A stretch of 64,000 nucleotides of DNA, from contig JAOANR010000001.1 of NCBI GenBank assembly GCA_030278955.1, positions 7,242,874 to 7,306,873 of the forward strand. The letters run 5' to 3'. The DNA is from Hygrophila difformis. Taxonomy: Eukaryota > Streptophyta > Magnoliopsida > Lamiales > Acanthaceae. Made by a program: the position numbers and the translations under genes. How positions within the stretch are numbered: the stretch's first letter is position 1; every line of letters begins with the position of its first letter. The notes beneath the pieces are model-generated. The model saw nothing but the letters and a program-made list of their open reading frames with translations. It had not been told where the DNA came from and ran no database searches. Of this stretch, positions 32,540 to 41,169 are shown one piece after another.

Positions 32540-34470
32540 CTACAACAACAGATTAGTCATCGCGCTAGCTGTGCAAATGGAGTTAAGTTAAAATGAATAA
32601 TGGAAAAATCAAATCTGATATTCATATCCAAAATTGACTAAAAAGGAGTTGTGTTCGTTTACCCCTGTGGACTTCTTGCTCTTGTGTCTCAAACAGATTC
32701 TGAGTCCTTGGTGAAGTGAAAGATTGTACAAAAGAGACATGTAATACCCACGACTTGTTTCATGTTCCTGGTTTGAACGCCAAAAGCAACTCCCGTAACC
32801 ACACCTGCTCCTAAAGTATTAAGCTGCAGATCATATTTCCAAAGGACAAGCTTTAGCTTAGCCATCACTAGCAAGTGAATTAAACAACACCATGCATAAT
32901 TCGTATAGGAATAGGAGCCAGCAGGTTTCTATACACATTGATATCTTGAATGCACTAATTGAGGTTTTTTACCCTCAGATCTTAAAAGTTGAATCTGCTT
33001 TTACAGAAAACAAAATAACATAAATCATAAGCATTTCTTCTTCCTCCAACATACTGGACTGGAGTAACACCCACGACTTGTTTCATGTTCCTGGTTCTAA
33101 CTTCTAACACCAAAAGCAACTCCCGTAACCACACCTGCTCCTAAAGTATTAAGCTGCCGATCATATTTCCAAACAAACTTTTGAATTTCCATATAAATAT
33201 TAAACAAAACAACTGCTTTATATGTATTGCATTTGGTCCCAATCGACCCAAAATGCATATGACAAAGCAACAAAAGTGCCCAAACATTTTGTATTTCAAT
33301 GTTACTTTGTTATTATTATTATTCTACAAAAATAGAATGAACAACCAACTCAGAAACGGATGACGCATCACTAACCCAATCTTTCCGCTGCCGATATCTC
33401 TGTAATCCACAGTGTGAAAAAGAAAACAATGCAGCAAATAGTCCTATAAATAGGAGATCAAAGAGCATCGTATGAATAAGAGAGCAGTAATAACTTCTTT
33501 ATAATTGTGCTCTGGTATAAACAATTATGGCTCAAATGGTTCTTCATAAGCCAGTGACTATTAAAAAGGCAGGGCATATTTCTTTTCTAAAAAACCCTGA
33601 TAACATTTCTTATAAGAACAAATTCAATATTTTTAAAGGAATTTAAGTGTATGACTGCAGATAGACTGCAGCACGTTCTAACATAGCTAGAACTATCTGT
33701 TGAAATAGACTTTGCTATTAAAGAAAGCAAACATCAACCATATGAGTACTCACCACATGAAAACCCACAGCTCCCCATATACTTGGCCTGCAATTGAAAT
33801 AAAAAAGCATGGAAACTATAAATTATGGAAGGAGAAAAAAAGAAACGTCATAAGGGATAGAAGGCATTGTAACTTACAATGTACATTGTTCGAGCTCTGC
33901 CAAATAGACCTATGGGTGTTTACAAATTAATATAAACACCAGCACAAAAGTTCAAATAAACTGTAAGCAAATGAATGACCGTATTCTTTCATCAATGCTT
34001 GAGTTTGATATTTAGTACAAAACAACATATCATTGATCCTTCATTCATATGTACTTATAGGACGAAACATGCTTCCATTCTTTTTCAGAATACATATCCA
34101 CATTTAAAAGTTTCAAGAATCAAGAATACATTTACACTGCACAAATAAAAATTCATTAAAGTCTAAACAACCAACCAAGATTCAAACCAAATTCTACATG
34201 AATCTGATTAACTTACCTAACCTTTTAGCTTCAAACGGTCCATAACAACTGCCCCACACCGCTCCAGCCTGCATTAGACGAAGTTCTTTTTTCTATATCA
34301 AAATAATCATTGCAAAAAACTTTGAAATAGATTAAGGTAAAAGTTATCTTTGAGCCACCAAATCATGCGGACAATGAAGATGCAATTCGATTGCTTACGG
34401 TACTCGAGCGCAGGACTGCATCTACTGCTAGAGAAGAGCACGGGGCCGAGTCGATTAAATCTCCCTCCAT
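32540..34470 (-). CDS. OEP16-4: OEP16-4-like outer envelope pore protein (Tim17/PRAT family)
   Basis: A small membrane protein of the PRAT (preprotein and amino acid transporter) family. OEP16 proteins form solute channels in the chloroplast outer envelope. Minus-strand exons: 34470-34399, 34268-34217, 33909-33878, 33787-33754, 33443-33376, 32823-32739 and 32568-32540, giving 123 aa. The last exon is the least certain; reading straight on instead would stop at 32689. Supporting text includes MEGDLIDSAPCSSLAVDAVL, AGAVWGSCYGPFEAKRLG, AKYMGSCGFSCGLFAALF, SHCGLQRYRQRKDW and LNTLGAGVVTGVAFGVQTRN. The order and spacing fit OEP16-4 (remembered Arabidopsis homologue At3g62880, about 136 aa). A dead copy of exon 6 lies in intron 5 at 33063-33153. 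The gene is divergent from eL22. Confidence 0.8.
33063..33153 (-). pseudogene. Dead duplicate of OEP16-4 exon 6
   Basis: This segment is almost identical to the exon at 32739-32823 and its upstream intron end, including the acceptor AG. It carries a 7-bp insertion (around 33095-33105) that shifts the frame and creates an immediate stop. The splice donor that follows the functional copy (ACAT|GTCTC) is absent. It lies about 330 bp upstream of the functional exon in transcription order. Confidence 0.85.
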
Positions 34471-34947
34471 AGTTTGATTAGAAAAATTAAACTTCGAATA
34501 TCTCCCCAATTTTCTCGATCACCGGCGGCGCGGTCAGAGGAAAACGCCGCCGAGGTCCTCTTGGTAGGTAATCTGACGCACATTGGGATGGAATTCAAAG
34601 GAAAGCAGATGACGGTAATGGGCCGTGCAAACTAGGGCCTGTTTGCAGAAATTTTGGGATAAAATTGGCCCGTATTATATTTGGGCCACTTTACATGAAT
34701 GGAATTCTTTTGGACTTGGTACTATTTTAGGGGAAAAGAACCCAGACAAAACCCTAGATCAGTCTGCCAGGTCTTTCATTCATTCATTGTTCAGTTCATC
34801 TCTGCGAACGCTTCACACAGTCGGCCGTTGGTACCGCAACCGTAATTTCTTCTGAACTTATTACATTTTGATCTCATATGTGCCCATGAATACGATTTTT
34901 GAAGTTTATAGTTAATTTTTTTGTTTAATTGCAGGTCAGGAGCAAAG
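34471..34947. promoter_or_regulatory. Shared divergent promoter of OEP16-4 and eL22, with eL22 leader
   Basis: Fewer than 480 bp separate the two start codons. On the eL22 side there are TGGGCC site II-like motifs at 34619-34624 and 34682-34687 and a telo-box AAACCCTA at 34749-34756. The eL22 leader is probably spliced: CGCAACC|GTAATTTC near 34842 and TTGCAG|GTCAGGAG at 34934. Telo-box plus site II is the established arrangement for plant ribosomal-protein promoters. Bidirectional use is inference. Confidence 0.6.
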
Positions 34948-36058
34948 ATGAGTAAAGGAGGGGCTGCGGCGGGGGCGAAAGGCGGGAAGAAGAAGGGGGT
35001 GGCCTTCGTCATTGATTGTACTAAGCCCGTGGAGGATAAGATCATGGAGATTGCATCGCTTGAAAAGTTCCTGCAGGAGAGAATTAAGGTCGGTGGAAAA
35101 GCCGGTGCCCTTGGGGATTCCGTTAGCGTCACGCGTGAGAAGAACAAGATCACTGTCACCGCCGACTCTGCATTCTCCAAAAGGTGAATTAATATCGTCA
35201 ATATATCTACGCCATCTACTTCAGTTTTTTGCATTTTGTTAAGATAAAAGAAATTTCTTAGATGTTAAATATCTTTAATCTCCATTGCTAAACCTGTTCT
35301 ATTTATAGGATTAAGGATTTGTAATAAGATTTTATTGGCAAAATGTGGATTTATGTTGGAACTGGTTATTGTCTTCTTTTAATAAAAGGTCTAAGGATGT
35401 TAATTATACACCTCTCTCACTGTATTTCACACTGGGGCATTTAGGAATTAGATAGTCAAGATTGTGAAATGAGCAGTGTGCCTGATGATAAATATTTTTT
35501 GTCTGAGGTTCCCGGTGATTGTTGCAGTTAAACTAGCAATATGTTTGAGGTACTTTGCTAGTTTGCTTAATGGTTTCAATCGGCACTGTGCTGCTTGTAC
35601 CTTGTTGATTACCCTGTGCATTCTACTTCTGAATAGTGGGATCATTTCTTCATCCGATAAATTCCAATGATATTTAAGTATTGTTCGTTAGTTGCACCAT
35701 TATGAAATTTCAACTCTTACGCAATATTTGGCTGGCCATCTCTTTCATTTTAAAGAGTTTATGCATTGTTGATTTGTTGTCTGAGTTGCTAAAAGATGTT
35801 TGTCTACTTTCTTTTAAATGGAAGTTGAATCTATTGATGAATGGCATGCATACCATGCATTTTCCTCATGTTCATGTAACATGTCAACATTTTTGTGCTG
35901 TTTTTCTCAACAGGTATCTGAAGTATTTGACAAAGAAATACTTGAAAAAGCACAATGTGAGGGATTGGCTTCGGGTTATTTCTTCGAACAAGGATCGCAA
36001 TGTCTATGAACTACGCTACTTCAACATTGCCGAGCAAGAGGGAGAGGAGGAAGAATAA
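34948..36058 (+). CDS. RPL22: 60S ribosomal protein eL22
   Basis: A component of the large cytosolic ribosomal subunit. Coding exons 34948-35183 and 35914-36058 join at AAAAG|GTATCTG to give 126 aa, the usual plant eL22 length. Recognisable text includes [60 protein letters not shown] and the acidic C-terminus EQEGEEEE. The N-terminus is Gly/Lys-rich as expected. The start ATG is the first after a predicted leader intron. The intron of 730 bp has no obvious transposon. The promoter carries telo-box and TGGGCC motifs. Confidence 0.97.
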
Positions 36059-36558
36059 ACTTCGGTGTCGGGTTCATCTTCTGCTTTACTCCATTTTGCC
36101 ACCAAGGCCACTTTTTACATCAATTTTGCTGTTTGTTTTTGGGCATGATCAGGAATTTCAGACCTCTAGTTTGTGGCTCTGCATTGTTGCATATTGTGAT
36201 GATATTTGTATTTGTGGTATGTCTTTGTTTTGGGTCCAATGGCAGTATTGCCTGCTTTCTTGAAAATTTGTTTGTGGTTGATATCGACTTCTAACACAGC
36301 TATGTGAATGCTAGTGTTCTGGAAGTGTTAGCAACCTATTTTATGCAATGGCCAATGGGGACTATGGGACTATTCATGTGCATATAATACAAGTTACCAA
36401 ATAGGTCAGGCCCAGTAAAACTTAGTTATGAGTAGAATTTATATTACGCACTTCTAAATCATGCATATGATAACAGGATTGCGCTCGCTTAATTAGGGAA
36501 TTGTAGAATTATGGTGGTACTTTAGTCTTTAGGGATGTTCATTTTGATTGATTGATTT

Positions 36559-36702
36559 TTATTTTTATATTTTTTGAGGAGCTATTAGAGGCTTGAGGAA
36601 TGGGGGGTGAGAGTTCATGCCACACAAATTATAAATGAAATAAAGAGGATGTATAGAAGTTGGGGGATTGACCACTAGGATATGTCTCCAACCCCATTTT
36701 TT
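36559..36702 (-). mobile_element. tRNA-derived SINE with 11-bp target duplication
   Basis: Read on the minus strand, it starts GGGGTTGGAGACATATCC, has an A-box-like CCTAGTGGTCAATCCCCC and contains TAATTTGTGTGGCATGAA. It ends in an A-rich tail (T-rich at 36556-36577 on plus). TTGATTGATTT flanks it at 36548-36558 and 36703-36713. Related tails occur at 53433-53482 and 63750-63912. Confidence 0.75.
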
Positions 36703-36775
36703 TTGATTGATTTAATACCAAGCAATGACATTAACTATATTCCGTTCATTGAGATTAATTACTTTTATGAATTAA

Positions 36776-36949
36776 GAGGATGTGGGCTTAGCTCAAGTGG
36801 TTAAGTCCCTCCTTCTAATCTGAAGGTTGGAGGTTTGATTCCCCACCGACTCCCATCCCTCCCCTTTATTCCCTTTTAATTTGTGTGGCTTGGACTCCCA
36901 CAATTCATTTCCTAGCGTGTATAGGCTGTTTGGGAAAAAAAAATTATTC
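36776..36949 (+). mobile_element. tRNA-derived SINE with 10-bp target duplication
   Basis: It has a clear tRNA-like head: A box TTAGCTCAAGTGGTTAAGTC and B box GGTTTGATTCC. A body with AATTTGTGTGGCTTGGACTC follows, then a terminal A-run. TATGAATTAA flanks it at 36766-36775 and 36950-36959. It lies 63 bp from the oppositely oriented SINE at 36559-36702. Confidence 0.85.
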
Positions 36950-37150
36950 TATGAATTAACACAGCAAAAATCCTAATAATGTAAGATTAGCATATAATTA
37001 GGTTTGATAAAAAAAAAAAATGTATCAAAGATCAAACGGTTATCAGCATCATGTATTCCACTCTTTCATAATTATTATTGCATAAAAAGCATCCGTAAAT
37101 AACTGCAACAGCGATGGCAATTACATCTAAGCACCTTACTAAAAATATAT

Positions 37151-37263
37151 GGAGTGCCGAATTACAAAATTGCGCATAATAAAGATTATGTCTAACGAAA
37201 AATTATGTCTATAAAATCACAAGGGGAGTGCCGAATTACAAAATTGCGCATAATAAAGATTAA
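37151..37263. repeat. 38-bp direct repeat
   Basis: A sequence starting GGAGTGCCGAATTACAAAAT and ending ATAATAAAGATTA occurs at 37151-37188 and again from 37225, a period of 74 bp. It has no coding role that I can see. Confidence 0.85.
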
Positions 37264-37811
37264 GAATGATACCCAAAAAAAAAAAGAGAAAATCACCAAT
37301 TTAGAATTGATTACGAGTGGATAATAATGCATGGGTCACGTTAATCACGTAATCACTATTCAAACTCTATTCATTCCAATCTTTCAGACGAATGATTTAT
37401 TAGAAAAAAAAAAAAAGAAAAAAAAAAAAGAAAGAAAAATGGATGACCCACATTCTCCCACGTTTGTCACGCCCGATGCCACAAAACAGACACCAAGTCT
37501 TGCCTCAAGGATAAGCGTTAGTATTTCTTTTTTATTTTAATATTTTTAAACACTACTACATTAATGCACCAAATCAGATGCATGCACCAATAATGTGGAT
37601 GTCTTGCATTTAGAATAGTTGATGTGACTTTATCGATCCTATTATTTTGTACGGCGGTGAAAATTCCCTTTAAATAGGGTGATTACATTGTAGATGAAAA
37701 AGAGTACAGTATAGTAGAAGTAGTATTCATTTTGAGGTGAGAATTGAGTTTACTCCCTCCAAACATTTTCATTTTGATGTGACATTTTCATTTTATTATC
37801 GGAGTAGTATA

Positions 37812-38075
37812 CTACATCCGTATCAAGGTTTTTTTTGTTATGAATAGATTTTTGACATTATTTACTGTTTAAATTTGATTCCAATTTTTATTATACTAGT
37901 TATATAAGAAAAAATATAGTCAAGTGAGATCCTGTTAGATTCGTCTAATCTTGAAGTTTTTGACAATTAACTTTTTATAACTTTTCGTTGTATACAATTT
38001 AAGTTATTAACCATAAAAATTGTATATCGGCATACTTGCTGGGTGGATCCGTAACAAAAATAATAAGACGGGAAG
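37812..38075. mobile_element. Stowaway-like MITE
   Basis: The ends CTACATCCGTATC and AAGACGGGAAG are in inverted orientation and flanked by TA (37810-37811 and 38076-38077). The interior holds GTGAGATCCTGTTAGATTCG, the local Stowaway core. Confidence 0.75.
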
Positions 38076-38077
38076 TA

Positions 38078-38329
38078 CTTCATTCCTTTTTGAATAACAG
38101 TTCCATTTCTATATTTTACATCATTCGAGATATATTTTAATGCTTAATAATTCAAGTTATATATGAAAAACTATAAAAATTTGATATTTTAAAACTACGT
38201 AATTAGACGAATCCAACAATATCCCATTTAATAATGTTTTATCTGATATAACTATACTACAATAAAAAGTTAAATTAAGGTTATCCACTAAGTAGTAAAT
38301 ACGATTCAATTAATAAAGAACAGAGGAAG
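38078..38329. mobile_element. Stowaway-like MITE abutting the previous one
   Basis: The left end CTTCATTCCTTTTTGAA and right end AAAGAACAGAGGAAG are flanked by TA at 38076-38077 (shared with the neighbouring MITE) and 38330-38331. The core TTAGACGAATCCAACAATAT lies inside. Confidence 0.75.
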
Positions 38330-38437
38330 TACACGCTGCAACACACTATATATACACAACTATATATACCTTTTGATTATAATAGTTGTAATATTTAATA
38401 CAACATAGTTATTTTTTTGTACATAATATGTTATCAG

Positions 38438-40151
38438 TGTAATACCCGCTAAATTTAAATATAGTAGAATAATTAATTGTCTGCTATAAATTAAAATTTA
38501 ATAGGAAGTGGGTTTTAATTAAAAGAATGTTGTAAACAATGAACTATTTTTCCAAGTTTAAAAGTAGATGATAGGGAATATTTTCTAGTATGGAAAAGTT
38601 TAAATGTTTGGAAGAGTAATATTTTAGAAAAAAAAAAAATAAGATTTGATTTAAAGATATAGATGGGTAAAAATAATTACTAACAATAAGGATTCTAATA
38701 TTTTGAAATAAATTTAGTTAGAATTAAGATATGACATAAAGACTTTGATAACCAATTGGTTAGTCAAGTGGGCTCATAACTTAAAGGTTGTGTGTTCAAA
38801 CCCTACTTGTTTTGAAACTTTTATCAAAGAGCCAAATAAATGAATAAGTAAAATTAAAAAAAAAAAAATATAAATAAAAAAAAAAATTTGAAAAGACAAA
38901 AGAAGGCTAGGGTGGCCATGAACAATTAAAACAATACCCGTGAACAATTGAAAAGACAAAAGACAAAACTTTTATCACATGATGCATACCCGTGAACAAT
39001 TAAAACAATAAAATAATACTAGATGAACTCTTCCTCCGCCTATAAATAGCAGGATTCATGAAGCCATAAAATCGCACCAAGCATGAGAAATAATAGAGAG
39101 CAGTAAGAGTTGAGAACGAGAGAGAGTGTGAGAAAAAAAAAATAGTGGGGAGAAGAAGTCCCGGAGTAGTTACAGTCCCAGCATTTCAGTAGGTTATCGT
39201 CAGGGGGATAGTAAGTAAATTTATATTCTGCGGGCGTTGTCCCAAAATTTAATTTTTGCATGTTTAATTCCTTATCGCTTTAAATAATTTAGAATTATTC
39301 ATGCAAATGATTTATGCAGAGGAAATGCCCTAGTATGAGTTTAATTATTTTTGGGCTAAGCCATGCATGTGAAAAATTTTATTTCCAGTGTATGGCATGT
39401 AAATTATTGAGATGATATTATTATACGGGATATACTCCAATTGGGGTTATCTTCGTAAGAGCATTATAAAAAGAATTGTGTTAGGCCAAGGGTCTCACAA
39501 TCAGTTCTAGTTGCAAGGGAGGGCCGCCCTTGTATACTCATAGTCTTGATTACGGTCACTATGAAAGCATGTTAGGTCCTATGGGATACCCCGGGTGTAG
39601 ACGTCATAGTCGAGCAACATGACACAGAGAATCAGAATTTTTAACGGTTTGACATGTCATTTACTGCTTGAGTCTTTATATTTAATTTTGTCCCATGAGT
39701 ACAAATTTATTTACTCAGCCGGTGTGCTGATAAATTATATGTGCACTCTTTTCAGGATTTGACATATGTGGAGATGACTAAATGCATGGGCACGGGCATG
39801 GGTATCAAACCTTTTGTGTAAAATGAATAAATATATATATACATATATATACATATATATCATATTATTAGTTTTCATTTATATTTTAATGTTATGTCAA
39901 GTTACTTTTGGGGGCGACGAGCCTTAGTCGTCATATTTTGCGAACTCTGATATATTATATTTTGTAAATAATAAAGTTATTGTTTTAAGCATGTGTTAGC
40001 AATTTAATTTAATTAGCCTTAGCGCCAACTAATTAAGTTAGCCTGGGTTAGGCCTAAGCGAGCTTAATTAAGGGGCGTGGCGGTAACAACCCCGGGTTCC
40101 TAATTGAGGCTTCCGCCGCGGATCTAAGAATAGAGAAACGGGGGTGTTACA
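38438..40151 (+). repeat. 5' LTR
   Basis: It begins TGTAATACCC and ends GGGGTGTTACA. It contains a TATA box (TATAAATAG at 39041-39049), an A/B-box tRNA-like segment at 38738-38890 and poly-A signals (AATAATAAAG near 39968). By my reading it differs from the 3' LTR only at 39825 (G here, A at 47291). Confidence 0.95.
38738..38890 (+). mobile_element. SINE-like sequence inside the LTR
   Basis: TTGGTTAGTCAAGTGGGCTC resembles a tRNA A box, and GGTTGTGTGTTCAAACCC a B box at tRNA spacing. A run of A-rich sequence follows (38853-38887), as in a SINE tail. AAAGAC occurs on both sides. The same segment is in the 3' LTR (about 46204-46356), so it was in the element before this insertion. Confidence 0.5.
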
Positions 40152-40154
40152 GAG

Positions 40155-40166
40155 TGGTATCAGAGC
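40155..40166 (+). other. Primer-binding site (initiator Met-tRNA)
   Basis: TGGTATCAGAGC is the standard complement of the 3' end of plant initiator methionine tRNA used by most Ty3/gypsy elements. It starts three bases after the LTR end. Confidence 0.9.
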
Positions 40167-40346
40167 CCATTTGAAAAAAAAAAATGTTTTTTTTTAAAAA
40201 AAGGGAAAAGTAAAATATGTTTTCTTATCGGTTTAAAATAGAATTGTTGCATATTTTCGGGGGACACGATGCACTGACATTAGGCACAGTTCATGCTATT
40301 ATCATTTTTAATATTTGCAAATATTTATGAATATTTTGTTTGTTAG

Positions 40347-40898
40347 ATGGGGGATAACAATAGGATAGCCGAACTAGTTCCAGAGTTGGTTCGAGAATTA
40401 ATAAAAACCAGCGAGCGAGAGAGGGCTAGAGCCGAGCACCTTAGCACAAAAAATGATCAGTTAAGGAACCGACTGGCGTTAGAGGCTACGACACATATAA
40501 ACGAGGAGCTAATACTCGAAAATAAGTATAAAGATGAATACGATAGAAGGGTCTTGGCCGAAACAGAAAAGGAGGAACTAGATCACTTGTGTGCTGAGCA
40601 GGTGGAGGAGATAGACGAACTGAAAGAGGAGCTGAAGGATACTAAGGAGCAAGTCAGCCTTCACCTGGATACCATAAGACGCCTGAACAAGGAGATTGCG
40701 TATATGGAGAGAAGGGGGCACAAAGTTAATAAGTTCTATAGAGACCTTACTGTTGATCTCCGACGCCTCCCAGGATCATCCGCCCAGGGTGCACGTGCCG
40801 AAGAAAGTGATCCCGATGAAGATGTTGTCTGTTTGCGCCAGCGAACCCCATCTCCAGTGTACCATCGTGCCAGCCCTCATCGCGGTGCCCAGTACTAG
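40347..40898 (+). CDS. Accessory coiled-coil ORF upstream of gag in the retrotransposon (183 aa)
   Basis: A single open frame lies between the primer-binding site and gag, in a different frame from gag and 271 bp before it. The protein is highly charged: about residues 15-125 are Glu/Lys/Leu-rich with heptad-like spacing (EELDHLCAEQVEEIDELKEE and similar), predicting a long coiled coil. The C-terminal 50 residues are Pro/Ser/Arg-rich and end HRASPHRGAQY. No zinc knuckle, protease or other known retroelement domain is visible. Such extra 5' ORFs are not part of the standard chromovirus plan. Its clean open frame in a recently inserted element suggests it is kept by selection or was acquired recently. 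Confidence 0.75.
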   Translation: MGDNNRIAELVPELVRELIKTSERERARAEHLSTKNDQLRNRLALEATTHINEELILENKYKDEYDRRVLAETEKEELDHLCAEQVEEIDELKEELKDTKEQVSLHLDTIRRLNKEIAYMERRGHKVNKFYRDLTVDLRRLPGSSAQGARAEESDPDEDVVCLRQRTPSPVYHRASPHRGAQY

Positions 40899-41169
40899 CT
40901 TATCGTTTGTTTACTACTAGTAAAAGTTATAACTATTTTAAAACTTGGAAATTTTAAATGTTGTACCCAAGTCGGTATTAAGAATTATGACTATCTTAAA
41001 CCTTGGAAATTTTCAATGTTGTACTCCATCTCGGTATTATGAAATAAAGTTTGCCTTATTATTATCTAGACTTTGAATAAACTAGTATGGTGTGTTATAT
41101 TGATTTTTTTTAAGTGACTAACTAACTAACATATATCGACTAGGGGCGAAAGGGATAGCGATAACAAGT

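Noticed and set aside
36783..36850. Candidate tRNA gene with A and B boxes
   Set aside because: It cannot form a full cloverleaf and is followed by a SINE body, an A-tail and target duplications, so it is a SINE head.
38774..39261. Short minus-strand ORFs repeated identically at 46240-46727
   Set aside because: They are in the LTRs; the identical copies come from LTR duplication, not from genes.
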